Shown here: positions 6,318 to 14,313 of the stretch, piece after piece
Position numbering within the stretch: position 1 is the first letter of the stretch
How the letters are laid out: each line of letters starts with the position of its first letter
Source of the DNA: Chloroflexota bacterium
Lineage (GTDB): Bacteria > Chloroflexota > Anaerolineae > Aggregatilineales > Phototrophicaceae
Assembly: GCA_026706395.1 (NCBI GenBank)
Contig: JAPOYU010000015.1
Location: 1-30,864 of the forward strand
DNA length: 30,864 bases
Reading direction: 5' to 3'
Notes under the pieces: generated by a model
What the model was told of the DNA's origin: nothing
Seen by the model: the letters and a program-made list of their open reading frames with translations, nothing else
The model's database searches: none
Program-made: the position numbers and the translations under genes

Positions 6318-6998
6318 ATGCCGGATGACAGCTTCTTCTTCGTGATCGAAGGCATGGACGGCGCCGGCAAGTCCAGCATCGCAGCGCAGCTACACGAGGC
6401 GCTTTCGCAAACGCATCGCGACCGCGTCGTCCTCACGTTTGAGCCGCACGATCCGTCCGCCGCCGGCAAGTATATCCGCAAGGTCCTGGCGAAAGAGCAA
6501 GAAGCCAGTCCGCGCGCGCTGGCATTGGCATTCGCGCTCAACCGCGTCGACCACTTGGACCAGGTCATCAATCCGGCGCTGAATGCGGGCGAGGAGCGCA
6601 TCGTCATCTGTGATCGTTATGTGCTCTCGTCGCTGGTATATCAGTCGACCGGCGGCTTGAGCATGGAGGATGTCCACCAGCTAAATCGCTGGGCGCGGGT
6701 TCCGGATCTCACTGTGTATCTGAGCGTCAGTCCGCATAATGGCTATGCGCGCATGCGAGGGCGCCCGACCGACCGCGAGCTATTCGAGAGAAACCTTTCG
6801 GAACGCGCCGAGAAGTATCAGGCGGGGATCGCTTTGCTGCGCGACAAGGGCGAAAGAATCATCGAAATCGATGCTAATCCCGCTTTTGATCAAGTGCTCG
6901 CTGCAGTATTGGATGTGTTAAAGGACCGGGGTCCAGCCTGGCTGCGCATTCAGCCGCCACTGCTGCTCGATTGGCATGAGAGCGAGCCGGCGAAGTAA
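6318..6998 (+). CDS. tmk: Thymidylate kinase
   Basis: A dTMP kinase that makes dTDP from dTMP and ATP for DNA synthesis. The protein from the ATG at 6318 has 226 residues. It shows the P-loop 'FFFVIEGMDGAGKSS' at 6-20, the family 'DRYVLSSLVYQ' motif at 99-109, which binds the substrate, and a LID-like basic segment 'RMRGRPTDRELFER'. I chose 6318 over the upstream ATG at 6276 because AGGGAAG sits five bases before it and because kinases of this family begin just before the P-loop strand. The usual 'REPGGT' after the second strand is replaced by 'FEPHDPSAAGKYIRK', so this is a divergent member. Its neighbour downstream is a DNA-repair-type radical SAM gene, which fits a nucleotide/DNA metabolism theme. 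Confidence 0.87.
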   Translation: MPDDSFFFVIEGMDGAGKSSIAAQLHEALSQTHRDRVVLTFEPHDPSAAGKYIRKVLAKEQEASPRALALAFALNRVDHLDQVINPALNAGEERIVICDRYVLSSLVYQSTGGLSMEDVHQLNRWARVPDLTVYLSVSPHNGYARMRGRPTDRELFERNLSERAEKYQAGIALLRDKGERIIEIDANPAFDQVLAAVLDVLKDRGPAWLRIQPPLLLDWHESEPAK

Positions 6999-7044
6999 TT
7001 TCCCCTCCCCCGCAAATGAATTTCGAAATTGCTCGATATCCCAC

Positions 7045-7073
7045 TTGACAATAGAATTTATGTTCTATATCAT
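7045..7073 (+). promoter_or_regulatory. Promoter with an SOS-box-like operator before the radical SAM gene
   Basis: A perfect -35 (TTGACA, 7045-7050), a 17-base spacer and TATCAT (7068-7073) make one of the best promoters in the window. The spacer contains the palindrome ATAGAA-N6-TTCTAT (7051-7068). Its core GAATTTATGTTC (7054-7065) differs by one half-site base from the Gram-positive type LexA box GAAC-N4-GTTC. A start about seven bases after the -10 falls on or next to the ATG at 7080, so the transcript could be leaderless. Confidence 0.55.
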
Positions 7074-7079
7074 GGGGGC

Positions 7080-8243
7080 ATGGCTGGAAGAACTGCTTAC
7101 GAAACCTTGACCAAGCTCTCGCAGATGGGCGATATCACCTTGCACGAGCCGGCTGGCGACAGCCCGCAGACCGAGCGCAAACGCCGCTCGCGAAAGCAAG
7201 AGTTCAATCTCAACGATTGCATCTCTCACCTCAGCACGCCCCGCGGCCCCAAAGCGGTGATGAAGTCGATGATGACCACCGCCTGCGAGCGCAACTGCAA
7301 CTACTGCGTCTTCCGCGCCGGGCGGGCGAAAACCAAGCGCGTGACGTTCCAGCCTGATGAGATGGCATCCGCCTTTCAGACGCTTGAGAGCAGCGGCAAA
7401 GTCGATGGTCTCTTTCTCTCCTCCGGCATCATCAAAGGCTCGGTGACGACCCAGGACAAGCTCATCGACACAGCGGACATCATCCGCAACAAGCAGCGCT
7501 ACCGCGGTTACATCCACCTCAAGATCATGCCCGGCATCGAATATGATCAGCTTTATCGCTCGATGCAATTGGCGGATCGCGTCTCAGTCAATCTCGAAGC
7601 GCCGACCAGCGGACGCCTGGCGGCATTGGCGCCCAAGAAAATCTTCATTGAAGAACTGGTGCAGATGCTGCAATGGGCGGAGCAGATCCGCCGGGACCAT
7701 CGAAACGAAAAACTGGCGAGCAGCGTCACGCAGTTTGTCGTCGGCGCCGTCGGCGATACCGACCTGGAATTGCTGTCCATGAGCGACAAACTCTACAGTC
7801 AGGCGCAATTGGCGCGCGTCTATTACTCCGCTTTCGGTCCAGTGCCGGGTACGCCTTTTGAAAACCTGCCGGCGACCGAAGCCATCCGCGAGTTTCGCTT
7901 GTATCAGTCCAGCTTTTTGCTGCGCGACTACAAGTGGGATGTGGAAGAACTGCCCTTCCTGCGCGATGGCAACCTGCGGACTGATATCGACCCCAAGCAG
8001 GCCTGGGCGGATGTACACCTGATTCATCAGCCCATCGAAATCATGCGGGCTGAGCGCGAGCAGTTGCTGCGTGTGCCGGGGATCGGTCCCATCGGTGCGA
8101 ACGCCATCATCAGCGCGCGCCGGCGCGGCACGCTCTCCGAATTATTGCATCTCAAGCAGATTGGCATCCGCACCCCGCATAAGCTGGCGAAGTACGTTTT
8201 GCTGAATGGCAGGCAGCCGGCGCATCAGCTGGGCCTGTTCTAA
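7080..8243 (+). CDS. Putative DNA modification/repair radical SAM protein
   Basis: This resembles the radical SAM family annotated as putative DNA modification/repair proteins, often found with a uracil-DNA-glycosylase-like partner. From the ATG at 7080 the protein has 387 residues. The [4Fe-4S] motif is C69-x3-C73-x2-C76 (ACERNCNYCVFRAG). It is followed by the TIM-barrel features 'GLFLSSGIIKG', 'YRGYIHLKIMPG' and 'VSVNLEAPT'. The last 60 residues contain 'LLRVPGIGPIGANAIISARRRG', a helix-hairpin-helix DNA-binding motif, with a second HhH-like stretch after it. A TTG at 7029 would extend the frame, but it lies upstream of the predicted promoter elements, so ATG 7080 is preferred. The exact reaction is not established for this family. 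No glycosylase partner lies next to it here. Confidence 0.83.
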   Translation: MAGRTAYETLTKLSQMGDITLHEPAGDSPQTERKRRSRKQEFNLNDCISHLSTPRGPKAVMKSMMTTACERNCNYCVFRAGRAKTKRVTFQPDEMASAFQTLESSGKVDGLFLSSGIIKGSVTTQDKLIDTADIIRNKQRYRGYIHLKIMPGIEYDQLYRSMQLADRVSVNLEAPTSGRLAALAPKKIFIEELVQMLQWAEQIRRDHRNEKLASSVTQFVVGAVGDTDLELLSMSDKLYSQAQLARVYYSAFGPVPGTPFENLPATEAIREFRLYQSSFLLRDYKWDVEELPFLRDGNLRTDIDPKQAWADVHLIHQPIEIMRAEREQLLRVPGIGPIGANAIISARRRGTLSELLHLKQIGIRTPHKLAKYVLLNGRQPAHQLGLF

Positions 8244-8305
8244 GCGTCAATCCTCAGCGACCGCCAACTAGCGGACTGGCCGCCCGCCTCAGATTACAGG
8301 CGACA

Positions 8306-8334
8306 TTGTCTTCTATACCGCTCCGGGCTAAGAT
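8306..8334 (+). promoter_or_regulatory. Predicted promoter of the first sugar-binding protein gene
   Basis: TTGTCT (8306-8311) and TAAGAT (8329-8334), 17 bases apart, each match four of six consensus positions. Transcription would start near 8341, leaving a leader of about 40 bases before the ATG at 8381. Confidence 0.35.
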
Positions 8335-8380
8335 AGCGGCGCTTTCGATTCGGTCAGCGCTAATCGCGCGGGAGAACTGA

Positions 8381-9715
8381 ATGACATCGATAATCCGAAC
8401 GCTGATAGGTCTGGCAATATGCGCTGCCATAGTGGTCGCGTCCGCTGCGCAAGACGTCTTCCCTGACGAGACGAAAATCAGTCTGCTGCAGTGGAGTCAC
8501 TTCGTGCCGACCTACGACGAGTGGTTCGACAGCTATACCCGTGAATGGGGCACAGCCAACAACGTTTCCGTCACTGTTGACCATGTCAATTTCACGGAGT
8601 TGCCGTCATCTCTCGCGGCTGAGATCGACGCGGGCCAGGGCCATACCATTGTCGAATTGCCGTCCTCTCCCGCCTCTTTGGTTCAAGGTTTGCACGATTT
8701 GAGCGACGTCAACAGTCAGGCGGAGGCGCTGTTCGGCGAGCGTCGCCAGCACTGTAAAGCGGTGACCTATCTCCCGGCTGTCGGGGTTTATTACGGTTTC
8801 GCCGCCGGTTACGCCCTCAACCATGGCAACTATGACATCGAACTCTGGGCGGAGGCTGGCTATCCACAGGGTCCGCAAACCTACGAGGATCTGCTCGCCG
8901 GCGGGCGGGCGATCTTTGAAGCAACCGGCATACCCGTCGGCATCGGCATCAGCCCGGAAATCGACAGCGAGATCGCCAACCGCGAGGTTATCTGGAGCTT
9001 TGGCGGGAGCGTTCAAGACGAAAGCGGCAAGCCCGTTTTCAATAGTCCCGCGACTGTCGAAGCGGTCAAATACCTGGCGGAATTGCAGAATCAAACCATG
9101 ACCGCTGAAGTCTTCGGCTGGACAGGCGCCAGCAACAACCAGGCGCTGGTCGCCGGCGATACCAGCTTCATCCTCAACCCCGACTCGGCTTACCGGAGTC
9201 TGCAAAAAGTCGACCGTTCGGCCGCCGCCAATATCGGCTTTACACCGGCGCTTGTCGGGCCGGCCGGCGCATTCGGCGGGACTCATGCCTTCATCAGTGT
9301 GATACCGGCCTACGTTGAAGGCAGTCAGCTGCAAGCCGCCAAGAAATTCCTCCTCGACTTGGCATCCAATTACAGCGAAATCACCTACCACAGCGAACTA
9401 TTCAACCTGCCATGCTTCCCTGATACCGTCACAGAATTGGATAGCTGGCTTGACGATGACCCCTTCGGTTCTTTACCGGCGGACAAATTCGCCGTTTTGA
9501 AGACAGCAATTGACCGTTCAGTAAATTTCGGCTTTCCCGGTTTCAGCAACCCGGCTATCGCGCAGGTCTATGCCGAACACATCATCCCGAAAGTGATCGC
9601 CCAAGTCGCTCTGGGCGAGGCAACTGCCGAAGAGGCCGTCGCCTTAGCCGGCGAGCGCATAGAAGAGATTTTCGCTCACTGGCGCTCCTTAGGTCTTGTC
9701 GGCAGCCGGGGCTGA
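8381..9715 (+). CDS. ABC transporter sugar-binding protein (family 1), copy 1
   Basis: An extracellular solute-binding protein of family 1, feeding a CUT1-type carbohydrate transporter. The 444 residues begin with a signal peptide (hydrophobic LIGLAICAAIVVASAAQ, cleavage expected near residue 24) without a lipobox. The mature part has 'ISLLQWSHFVPTYDEWFDSY', a 'DVNSQAEALFGER' segment and 'NPDSAYRSL', spread over two lobes as in this family. Two cysteines (in QHCKAV and LPCFPD) have partners at the same places in copy 2 and may form a disulfide. The gene is a close paralogue of the next one throughout its length, so it arose by tandem duplication. GGGAGAA is present seven bases before the ATG. 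The sugar bound cannot be told. Confidence 0.88.
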   Translation: MTSIIRTLIGLAICAAIVVASAAQDVFPDETKISLLQWSHFVPTYDEWFDSYTREWGTANNVSVTVDHVNFTELPSSLAAEIDAGQGHTIVELPSSPASLVQGLHDLSDVNSQAEALFGERRQHCKAVTYLPAVGVYYGFAAGYALNHGNYDIELWAEAGYPQGPQTYEDLLAGGRAIFEATGIPVGIGISPEIDSEIANREVIWSFGGSVQDESGKPVFNSPATVEAVKYLAELQNQTMTAEVFGWTGASNNQALVAGDTSFILNPDSAYRSLQKVDRSAAANIGFTPALVGPAGAFGGTHAFISVIPAYVEGSQLQAAKKFLLDLASNYSEITYHSELFNLPCFPDTVTELDSWLDDDPFGSLPADKFAVLKTAIDRSVNFGFPGFSNPAIAQVYAEHIIPKVIAQVALGEATAEEAVALAGERIEEIFAHWRSLGLVGSRG

Positions 9716-9756
9716 GCCGCCGAGCGCGATACTTCCTGCACGACGCATTGGAATCA

Positions 9757-9785
9757 TTGCCAAGCAAATCACTGTTCGCTAGAAT
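9757..9785 (+). promoter_or_regulatory. Predicted promoter of the second sugar-binding protein gene
   Basis: TTGCCA (9757-9762) and TAGAAT (9780-9785) are 17 bases apart and each match five of six consensus positions. This promoter lies between the two paralogous binding-protein genes, so copy 2 and the transporter genes after it can be transcribed without copy 1. Confidence 0.5.
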
Positions 9786-9847
9786 CGAGGTTGGACAATG
9801 GCCGAGAGGCCGGAATGAAGATTTTCACTATTAAAGGAGACAGATTC

Positions 9848-11185
9848 ATGAAACGAGCGATACGCTTGCTAATCGTACTCAGCATTTTTGCCGCCCTTGG
9901 CGTCGGCATCAATGCGCAGGGCGACTATGCCGAAGGGACCGAGATCAGCCTGCTGCAATGGAGCCACTTCGTGCCGCGTTATGATGAGTGGTTCGATGCT
10001 TATGCCGCCGAATGGGGCGAGGCGAACGGCGTCGGCGTGACGGTCGATCACGTCAATTTCACCGAGCTGTTTTCCACCCTGGCGGCGGAGATTGATGCTG
10101 GTGATGGCCATACGATTGTCGAGGTGCTTTTCTCGCCTGCGTCCTTTATTGACGGACTGCATGACTTGCGCGATATCAATGAAGCCGCGGCGGAAGCCCA
10201 TGGTGAACGCACCGGCACCTGCCACGCAGCCTCGTACTTGCCGATCAACGACACCTATTACGCTTACACGCATGGCTATGTGCCCGATCCCGGCGATTAT
10301 GACATCGCGCTTTGGACAGATGCGGGTTACCCCGATGGTCCGAAGACCTATGACGATTTGCTTGAGGGCGGCCGCGCCATTTATGAAGCGACCGGTATCC
10401 CGGTCGGTATTGGCATGAGCCCCGAGCTCGACAGCCGCATGGCGAACCGGGCGGCGATTTGGAGCTTCGGCGGCAGCATCCAGGACGAGGATGAGAATGT
10501 CGTGCTCAACAGCGAGGCGACTATCGCCGCGGTCAAGTATCTGGCGCAGTTGCAAAACGAAGCGATGACCGACGAGGTCTTCGGCTGGACGGCGGCCAGC
10601 AACAATCAAGCGCTGATCGCCGGGGAAGTCAGCTACATCCTCAACTCCAATTCCGCCTATCGCAGCTTGCAGAAGATCGACGAAGCGGCGGCGGCCAACA
10701 TCGGTTTCACGCCAGCTTTGGCGGGTCCAGCCGGCGCCTACGCCTCGTCGCACGTCTGGCAGATCTACGTCATTCCCAAGTATGTCGAGGGCGATGAGTT
10801 GGCGGCCGCCAAGCAGTTCATCCTCGACCACACCGAAAATTACAGCGACGCCACCTACTACAGCGAACTCTACAACTTCCCTTGCTATCCCAGCACGGTA
10901 GAGGAACTGGATGGCTGGCTGGAAGCGGATCCCTGGGGTTCTGAGCCGCCCAACAAGTTCGAGGTGCTGAAGACGGTCAATGACTGGTCGGTGCATCTCG
11001 GTTTCCCGGGTGTGACTAACCCGGCGGTCAGCCAGGTCTTCGCCGAGAGCATCATCCCCAATATGGTCGCGCAGGTCGCCCTGGGCGAGCAGACGGCGGA
11101 AGATGCGGTGGCAGCGGCGCATGAGCGGATTGAGGAGATCTTCGCTGACTGGCGCGCTCGCGGCATGGTCGGCGGCGGCATGTAG
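9848..11185 (+). CDS. ABC transporter sugar-binding protein (family 1), copy 2
   Basis: A 445-residue paralogue of copy 1, nearly colinear with it: 'ISLLQWSHFVPRYDEWFDAY', 'VTVDHVNFTELFSTLAAEID', 'NSNSAYRSLQKID' and 'GFPGVTNPAVSQVFAE' recur with few changes. The start at 9848 is preferred over the in-frame 9791 because AAAGGAGA stands seven bases before it, it follows the predicted promoter, and it gives a clean signal peptide (MKRAIRLLIVLSIFAALGVGINAQ). No lipobox is present. The gene heads the transporter cluster with ATPase and permeases downstream, so it is the likelier main binding protein. Differences from copy 1 are spread along the protein, so a different but related sugar preference is possible. 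Confidence 0.9.
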   Translation: MKRAIRLLIVLSIFAALGVGINAQGDYAEGTEISLLQWSHFVPRYDEWFDAYAAEWGEANGVGVTVDHVNFTELFSTLAAEIDAGDGHTIVEVLFSPASFIDGLHDLRDINEAAAEAHGERTGTCHAASYLPINDTYYAYTHGYVPDPGDYDIALWTDAGYPDGPKTYDDLLEGGRAIYEATGIPVGIGMSPELDSRMANRAAIWSFGGSIQDEDENVVLNSEATIAAVKYLAQLQNEAMTDEVFGWTAASNNQALIAGEVSYILNSNSAYRSLQKIDEAAAANIGFTPALAGPAGAYASSHVWQIYVIPKYVEGDELAAAKQFILDHTENYSDATYYSELYNFPCYPSTVEELDGWLEADPWGSEPPNKFEVLKTVNDWSVHLGFPGVTNPAVSQVFAESIIPNMVAQVALGEQTAEDAVAAAHERIEEIFADWRARGMVGGGM

Positions 11186-11196
11186 TTAAATGTTAC

Positions 11197-11238
11197 ACCC
11201 CCACCCTAAATCCCTCCCCCATAAATAGGGAGGGACTT
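11197..11238 (-). repeat. Palindromic repeat, family 1 copy E
   Basis: Between the binding-protein and ATPase genes, C-rich and G-rich blocks (CCCCCACCCTAAATCCCTCCCC and AGGGAGGG around an AT-rich centre) form an imperfect palindrome. Read on the minus strand it follows the same plan as the other copies: CCCTCCC, GGGGGAGGG, TTAGGGTGGGGG. Confidence 0.55.
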
Positions 11239-11275
11239 GAACCGCCAATCAGGTGACATGAAGTATAGATTGGCT

Positions 11276-11318
11276 ACCCTTCCCTCATTTTGGGGGAAGG
11301 GGCCGGGGGATGGGGGCG
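11276..11318 (+). repeat. Palindromic repeat, family 1 copy D
   Basis: This copy reads CCCTTCCCTCATTTTGGGG, then GAAGGGGCCGGGGGATGGGGG. It closely matches the reverse complement of the copy inside the glycosyltransferase (1621-1661). It ends only 12 bases before the ATPase start, in a place where it could shape the mRNA between the binding protein and the membrane components. Confidence 0.65.
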
Positions 11319-11329
11319 GAAAACATCAC

Positions 11330-12373
11330 ATGAGCCTGGTTCAGATAAGCGGTCTCAAGAAGCATTTTGATGCCGTTCGCGCGGTTGACGGCGTCGATTT
11401 GGATATCGACGAGGGTGAATTCCTAGTTATCCTCGGCCCCTCCGGCTGTGGCAAGACCACGCTGATGCGCATGATCGCCGGACTGGAAAAGCCGACGGAG
11501 GGCGCGATTTCTATCGGTGGCGCGGACGTGACTGCGCTGCCGCCTCGCAAGCGGGGCGTCTCCATGGTCTTCCAGAGCTATGCGCTGTATCCGCATATGA
11601 ATGTCTTCAACAATATCGCCTTCCCCTTGCGCGCGCAACGAAGGGAGAAAAAATTCGACAAGCGCAGCATCCGCGAAAAAGTTGAGAGCACCGCCCGCAC
11701 CCTCGAGATTGACATGCTGCTCGACCGGCGCCCGCGGCAGCTATCGGGCGGGCAGCGGCAGCGGGTCGCCATCGCCCGCGCCATGGTGACACAGCCGGCC
11801 GTTCTGCTGCTGGATGAGCCCTTGTCGAATCTCGACGCCAAGCTGCGCGCCAATGCTCGTGACGAGTTGAAGGACTTTCAGCGCTCGTCAAATATCACGG
11901 CGGTGTTCGTCACACATGATCAGATCGAAGCGATGGGATTGGGCGACCGGATTGTGGTCATGTCGGAGGGCAAGATCCAGCAAATTGGCAGTCCGCAGCA
12001 TATCTACGATGACCCGGCCAACGAGTTCGTCGCCACCTTTCTCGGCTCGCCGAGCATGAACATGCTCAGCGTCGACGGCCATCGCATGGGCTTCCGTCCG
12101 GAGCATTTCTTGCCCAAGACGCTGAACGACAGGCCGGAAAACTCGCGCATATTCCATTACACCATCAAGCGGGTGGAGTACCTTGGATCGGATCGCTTAG
12201 TATATGGCACCATTCAAGGGCATGACAACGAGCTGATCCTGGCGAAGGCGCCGTCAAACGTGCGCGCCGCGCTTGACGTCGAAGGCGATTACGAGTTCGC
12301 GGTACACAACGACGACATCAAGTACTTCGACAAGCGGACGGGCTTGCGGATTCAGCCAGTTGAGGCGAATTGA
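11330..12373 (+). CDS. Sugar ABC transporter ATP-binding protein (MalK/UgpC type)
   Basis: The ATPase that powers sugar uptake. The 347-residue protein shows Walker A 'GPSGCGKT' (36-43), Q-loop 'MVFQSYALYPHM', ABC signature 'LSGGQRQRVAIARAM', Walker B 'LLLDEPLSNLDAKLR' and the H-loop 'FVTHDQ'. A shortened C-terminal regulatory region with 'FRPEH' follows. MalK-like proteins often serve several transporters. The ATG at 11330 is chosen over an upstream TTG at 11237, because the extra codons would consist of repeat DNA and the natural N-terminus (MSLVQISGLKKHFDAV) begins here. The stop overlaps the first permease start (TGATG), so the genes form an operon. Confidence 0.93.
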   Translation: MSLVQISGLKKHFDAVRAVDGVDLDIDEGEFLVILGPSGCGKTTLMRMIAGLEKPTEGAISIGGADVTALPPRKRGVSMVFQSYALYPHMNVFNNIAFPLRAQRREKKFDKRSIREKVESTARTLEIDMLLDRRPRQLSGGQRQRVAIARAMVTQPAVLLLDEPLSNLDAKLRANARDELKDFQRSSNITAVFVTHDQIEAMGLGDRIVVMSEGKIQQIGSPQHIYDDPANEFVATFLGSPSMNMLSVDGHRMGFRPEHFLPKTLNDRPENSRIFHYTIKRVEYLGSDRLVYGTIQGHDNELILAKAPSNVRAALDVEGDYEFAVHNDDIKYFDKRTGLRIQPVEAN

Positions 12374-13290
12374 TGCCGAGCCTAAGCTATCCTTTTGACA
12401 ACCGGCGCGTAGTCGGTACGATGTTTCTTGCGCCGGCGCTGCTGTACATAGTCCTGATCGTTGGATTTCCCTTTTTGCTGGCGATCGCTTTCGGCTTCTC
12501 CGATGTGACGGTTGGCAATACCGAGCTCAACTTCGTCGGGTTGCGCAACTTCGAGGCGGTTTGGGATAACGCGATTTTCCGCCAGGTCTTCGAAACGACG
12601 ATTCGCTTCACGCTTATCTCACAAGTTTTCATCCTGCTATTCGCCAATATCCTGGCGATCATCTTCACGCAAGATTTCACCGGGAAATGGTTCGCGCGCT
12701 TCATCTTCATCTTGCCTTGGGCGACGCCGGTGTCGCTGGCGATGATCGGCTGGCTCTGGATGCTGGATACCAAGTACAGCCCGATAGACTACCTGCTCTT
12801 GCAGACAGGCTTTCTGGGGCGTGGCGGCATCTTGAGCGATGATCGCAATCTATTCTGGCTGGCATCGCCCGACCTGGCGCAGATCAGCGTCATCTTCGTG
12901 CAAGTCTGGCGCATGACCCCGCTGGCGACGGTGATTCTGATGGCGGGGCTATCGTCAATCCCGACCGATATCCTCGATCAGGCCGAGGTTGACGGGTCGC
13001 GCTTTATGCGCACGCTGCTGCAAATCAAGCTGCCGCTGATTTTGCCGATTATGGTGATCGCCCTGCTCTTCAGCATGATCACCATGTTCGGTGACATGAC
13101 TGTGGTCTATGTGCTGACGCGCGGCGGGCCGGTCGATTATACGCGCGTGCTGGGGCTTTACTCCTTCCAGGTCGGCATCGAGGGCGGCAACCTGGCGCAG
13201 GGCGCGGCGATCTCGCTATTCGCCTTCCCGCTGCTGCTGGCAATGGCGATTTTCATGCTGCGCACAGCCAGCCGGGCGGAGGTGCGCTGA
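12373..13290 (+). CDS. Sugar ABC transporter permease (MalF/UgpA type)
   Basis: An inner-membrane permease subunit of about 305 residues with six predicted TM helices, beginning 'FDNRRVVGTMFLAPALLYIVLIVGFPFLLA'. The EAA loop that contacts the ATPase is 'DILDQAEVDGSRFMRTLLQIKLPLILPIM'. The start is the ATG at 12373, inside the TGATG overlap with the ATPase gene. The stop overlaps the next permease gene in the same way. It pairs with that permease to form the translocation pore. Confidence 0.92.
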   Translation: MPSLSYPFDNRRVVGTMFLAPALLYIVLIVGFPFLLAIAFGFSDVTVGNTELNFVGLRNFEAVWDNAIFRQVFETTIRFTLISQVFILLFANILAIIFTQDFTGKWFARFIFILPWATPVSLAMIGWLWMLDTKYSPIDYLLLQTGFLGRGGILSDDRNLFWLASPDLAQISVIFVQVWRMTPLATVILMAGLSSIPTDILDQAEVDGSRFMRTLLQIKLPLILPIMVIALLFSMITMFGDMTVVYVLTRGGPVDYTRVLGLYSFQVGIEGGNLAQGAAISLFAFPLLLAMAIFMLRTASRAEVR

Positions 13291-14243
13291 TGGGCTTGCT
13301 CGCCTGGGTTTTGACGAACTTCTGGGCGCTGCTGGTGATTGCGCTGCTGGCGCTTGTTGGATCACGAATCGTCTGGCGGCTGATGAAATATGGGGCAACG
13401 CGGGAAGAATTCTCGTATGTGTTGCGCCGCTCGCCGTTTTATCTGGTGGTTTTGATCTTTTGCTTCTTCGCCGCCGCGCCCTTCCTGATCATGTTCCTGC
13501 ATACCTTTAAGACCGACGGCGATTTATACCGTCAGCCGCAGCCTTTCATCTTCCGGCAAGAGCCGACGATCGAGCATCTCGATGCGCTATTCAACAACAC
13601 CGCCTACCTCGACTTCATCCGCAACTCCATTGTCGTCGGCATCGCGGTTGTGATCATCACCTTGATCCTGTCGCTTCCGGCAGCTTACGCATTGGCGCGC
13701 CTCACGGGCCGCTGGGGCGAACGCGCCGGCATTTTGATGTTCCTGGTTTATCTCGTGCCGCCCACCCTGCTCTTCATCCCCATGTTTCGCATCGTCGTCC
13801 TGCTAGGGCTCAAAGACAGTCCGATGTCATTGATCGTTGTTTATCCATCATTCACCGTGCCATTCAGCATGTGGCTGCTGCAAGGCTTCTTCAAGGCGGT
13901 CCCGCCCGAACTGGAAGAGGCGGCGCTGGTCGATGGCTACAACCGCGTGGAAGCCTTTTTGCGCGTCGTCTTGCCGCTGTCCCTGCCCGGCATCATCTCG
14001 ACGATCGTATTCACGTTCACCCTGACCTTGCACGAGTTCATTTACGGTTTGGTCTTCATCGCCAATACCTCGCAGCGGACCTTGAGCGTCGGCGTGCCCA
14101 CCGAGCTCATCCTGGGCGATGTCTATTTCTGGCAGCCGCTGCTGGCGGCCGCTCTCATCATCGCCATTCCGGTTGGCTTGGCTTATAACCTCTTCCTTGA
14201 CAGCCTGGTACAGGGCTTTACCATGGGCGCTGTGAAAGGTTAA
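13290..14243 (+). CDS. Sugar ABC transporter permease (MalG/UgpE type)
   Basis: The second permease subunit (317 residues). The core has 'PFYLVVLIFCFFAAAPFLIMFLHTFKTDGDLY', then further TM helices and the EAA loop 'LEEAALVDGYNRVEAFLRVVLPLSLPGI'. Compared with a typical MalG-like protein it carries an extra N-terminal hydrophobic helix (about residues 3-28, LLAWVLTNFWALLVIALLALVG) and a short linker, which gives about seven TM segments. It follows directly on the first permease (TGATG) and is the last gene of the transport operon, followed by a hairpin. Confidence 0.92.
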   Translation: MGLLAWVLTNFWALLVIALLALVGSRIVWRLMKYGATREEFSYVLRRSPFYLVVLIFCFFAAAPFLIMFLHTFKTDGDLYRQPQPFIFRQEPTIEHLDALFNNTAYLDFIRNSIVVGIAVVIITLILSLPAAYALARLTGRWGERAGILMFLVYLVPPTLLFIPMFRIVVLLGLKDSPMSLIVVYPSFTVPFSMWLLQGFFKAVPPELEEAALVDGYNRVEAFLRVVLPLSLPGIISTIVFTFTLTLHEFIYGLVFIANTSQRTLSVGVPTELILGDVYFWQPLLAAALIIAIPVGLAYNLFLDSLVQGFTMGAVKG

Positions 14244-14244
14244 T

Positions 14245-14264
14245 CCTGCAAGTGTCTTTGCAGG
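14245..14264 (+). terminator. Hairpin after the transporter operon
   Basis: CCTGCAA-GTGTCT-TTGCAGG forms a seven-base-pair stem with a six-base loop, starting two bases after the permease stop. It is followed by TCGATTTG rather than a full T-run, so it may be a weak terminator or an mRNA 3'-end stabiliser. Confidence 0.45.
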
Positions 14265-14271
14265 TCGATTT

Positions 14272-14296
14272 GTAGGGGCGAGCCATTGGGTCGCCC
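14272..14296 (+). repeat. Palindromic repeat, family 2 copy 1
   Basis: GTAGGGGCGAGCC followed by ATTGGGTCGCCC. It is an imperfect palindrome, and 23 of its 25 bases match the copy on the minus strand at 23396-23420. Confidence 0.65.
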
Positions 14297-14313
14297 AAAT
14301 AGAAAGAGCTATC

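Noticed and set aside
9869..11122. Long minus-strand open frame (417 codons) opposite the second sugar-binding protein gene
   Set aside because: It is antisense to a gene with clear family motifs, signal peptide and promoter; its translation is Arg/Val/Ile/Asp-rich without recognisable domains. In GC-rich DNA such shadow frames are common.
11237..11329. Extended N-terminus of the sugar ATPase (TTG 11237)
   Set aside because: The added residues come from repeat DNA, and the natural start of MalK-like proteins matches ATG 11330.
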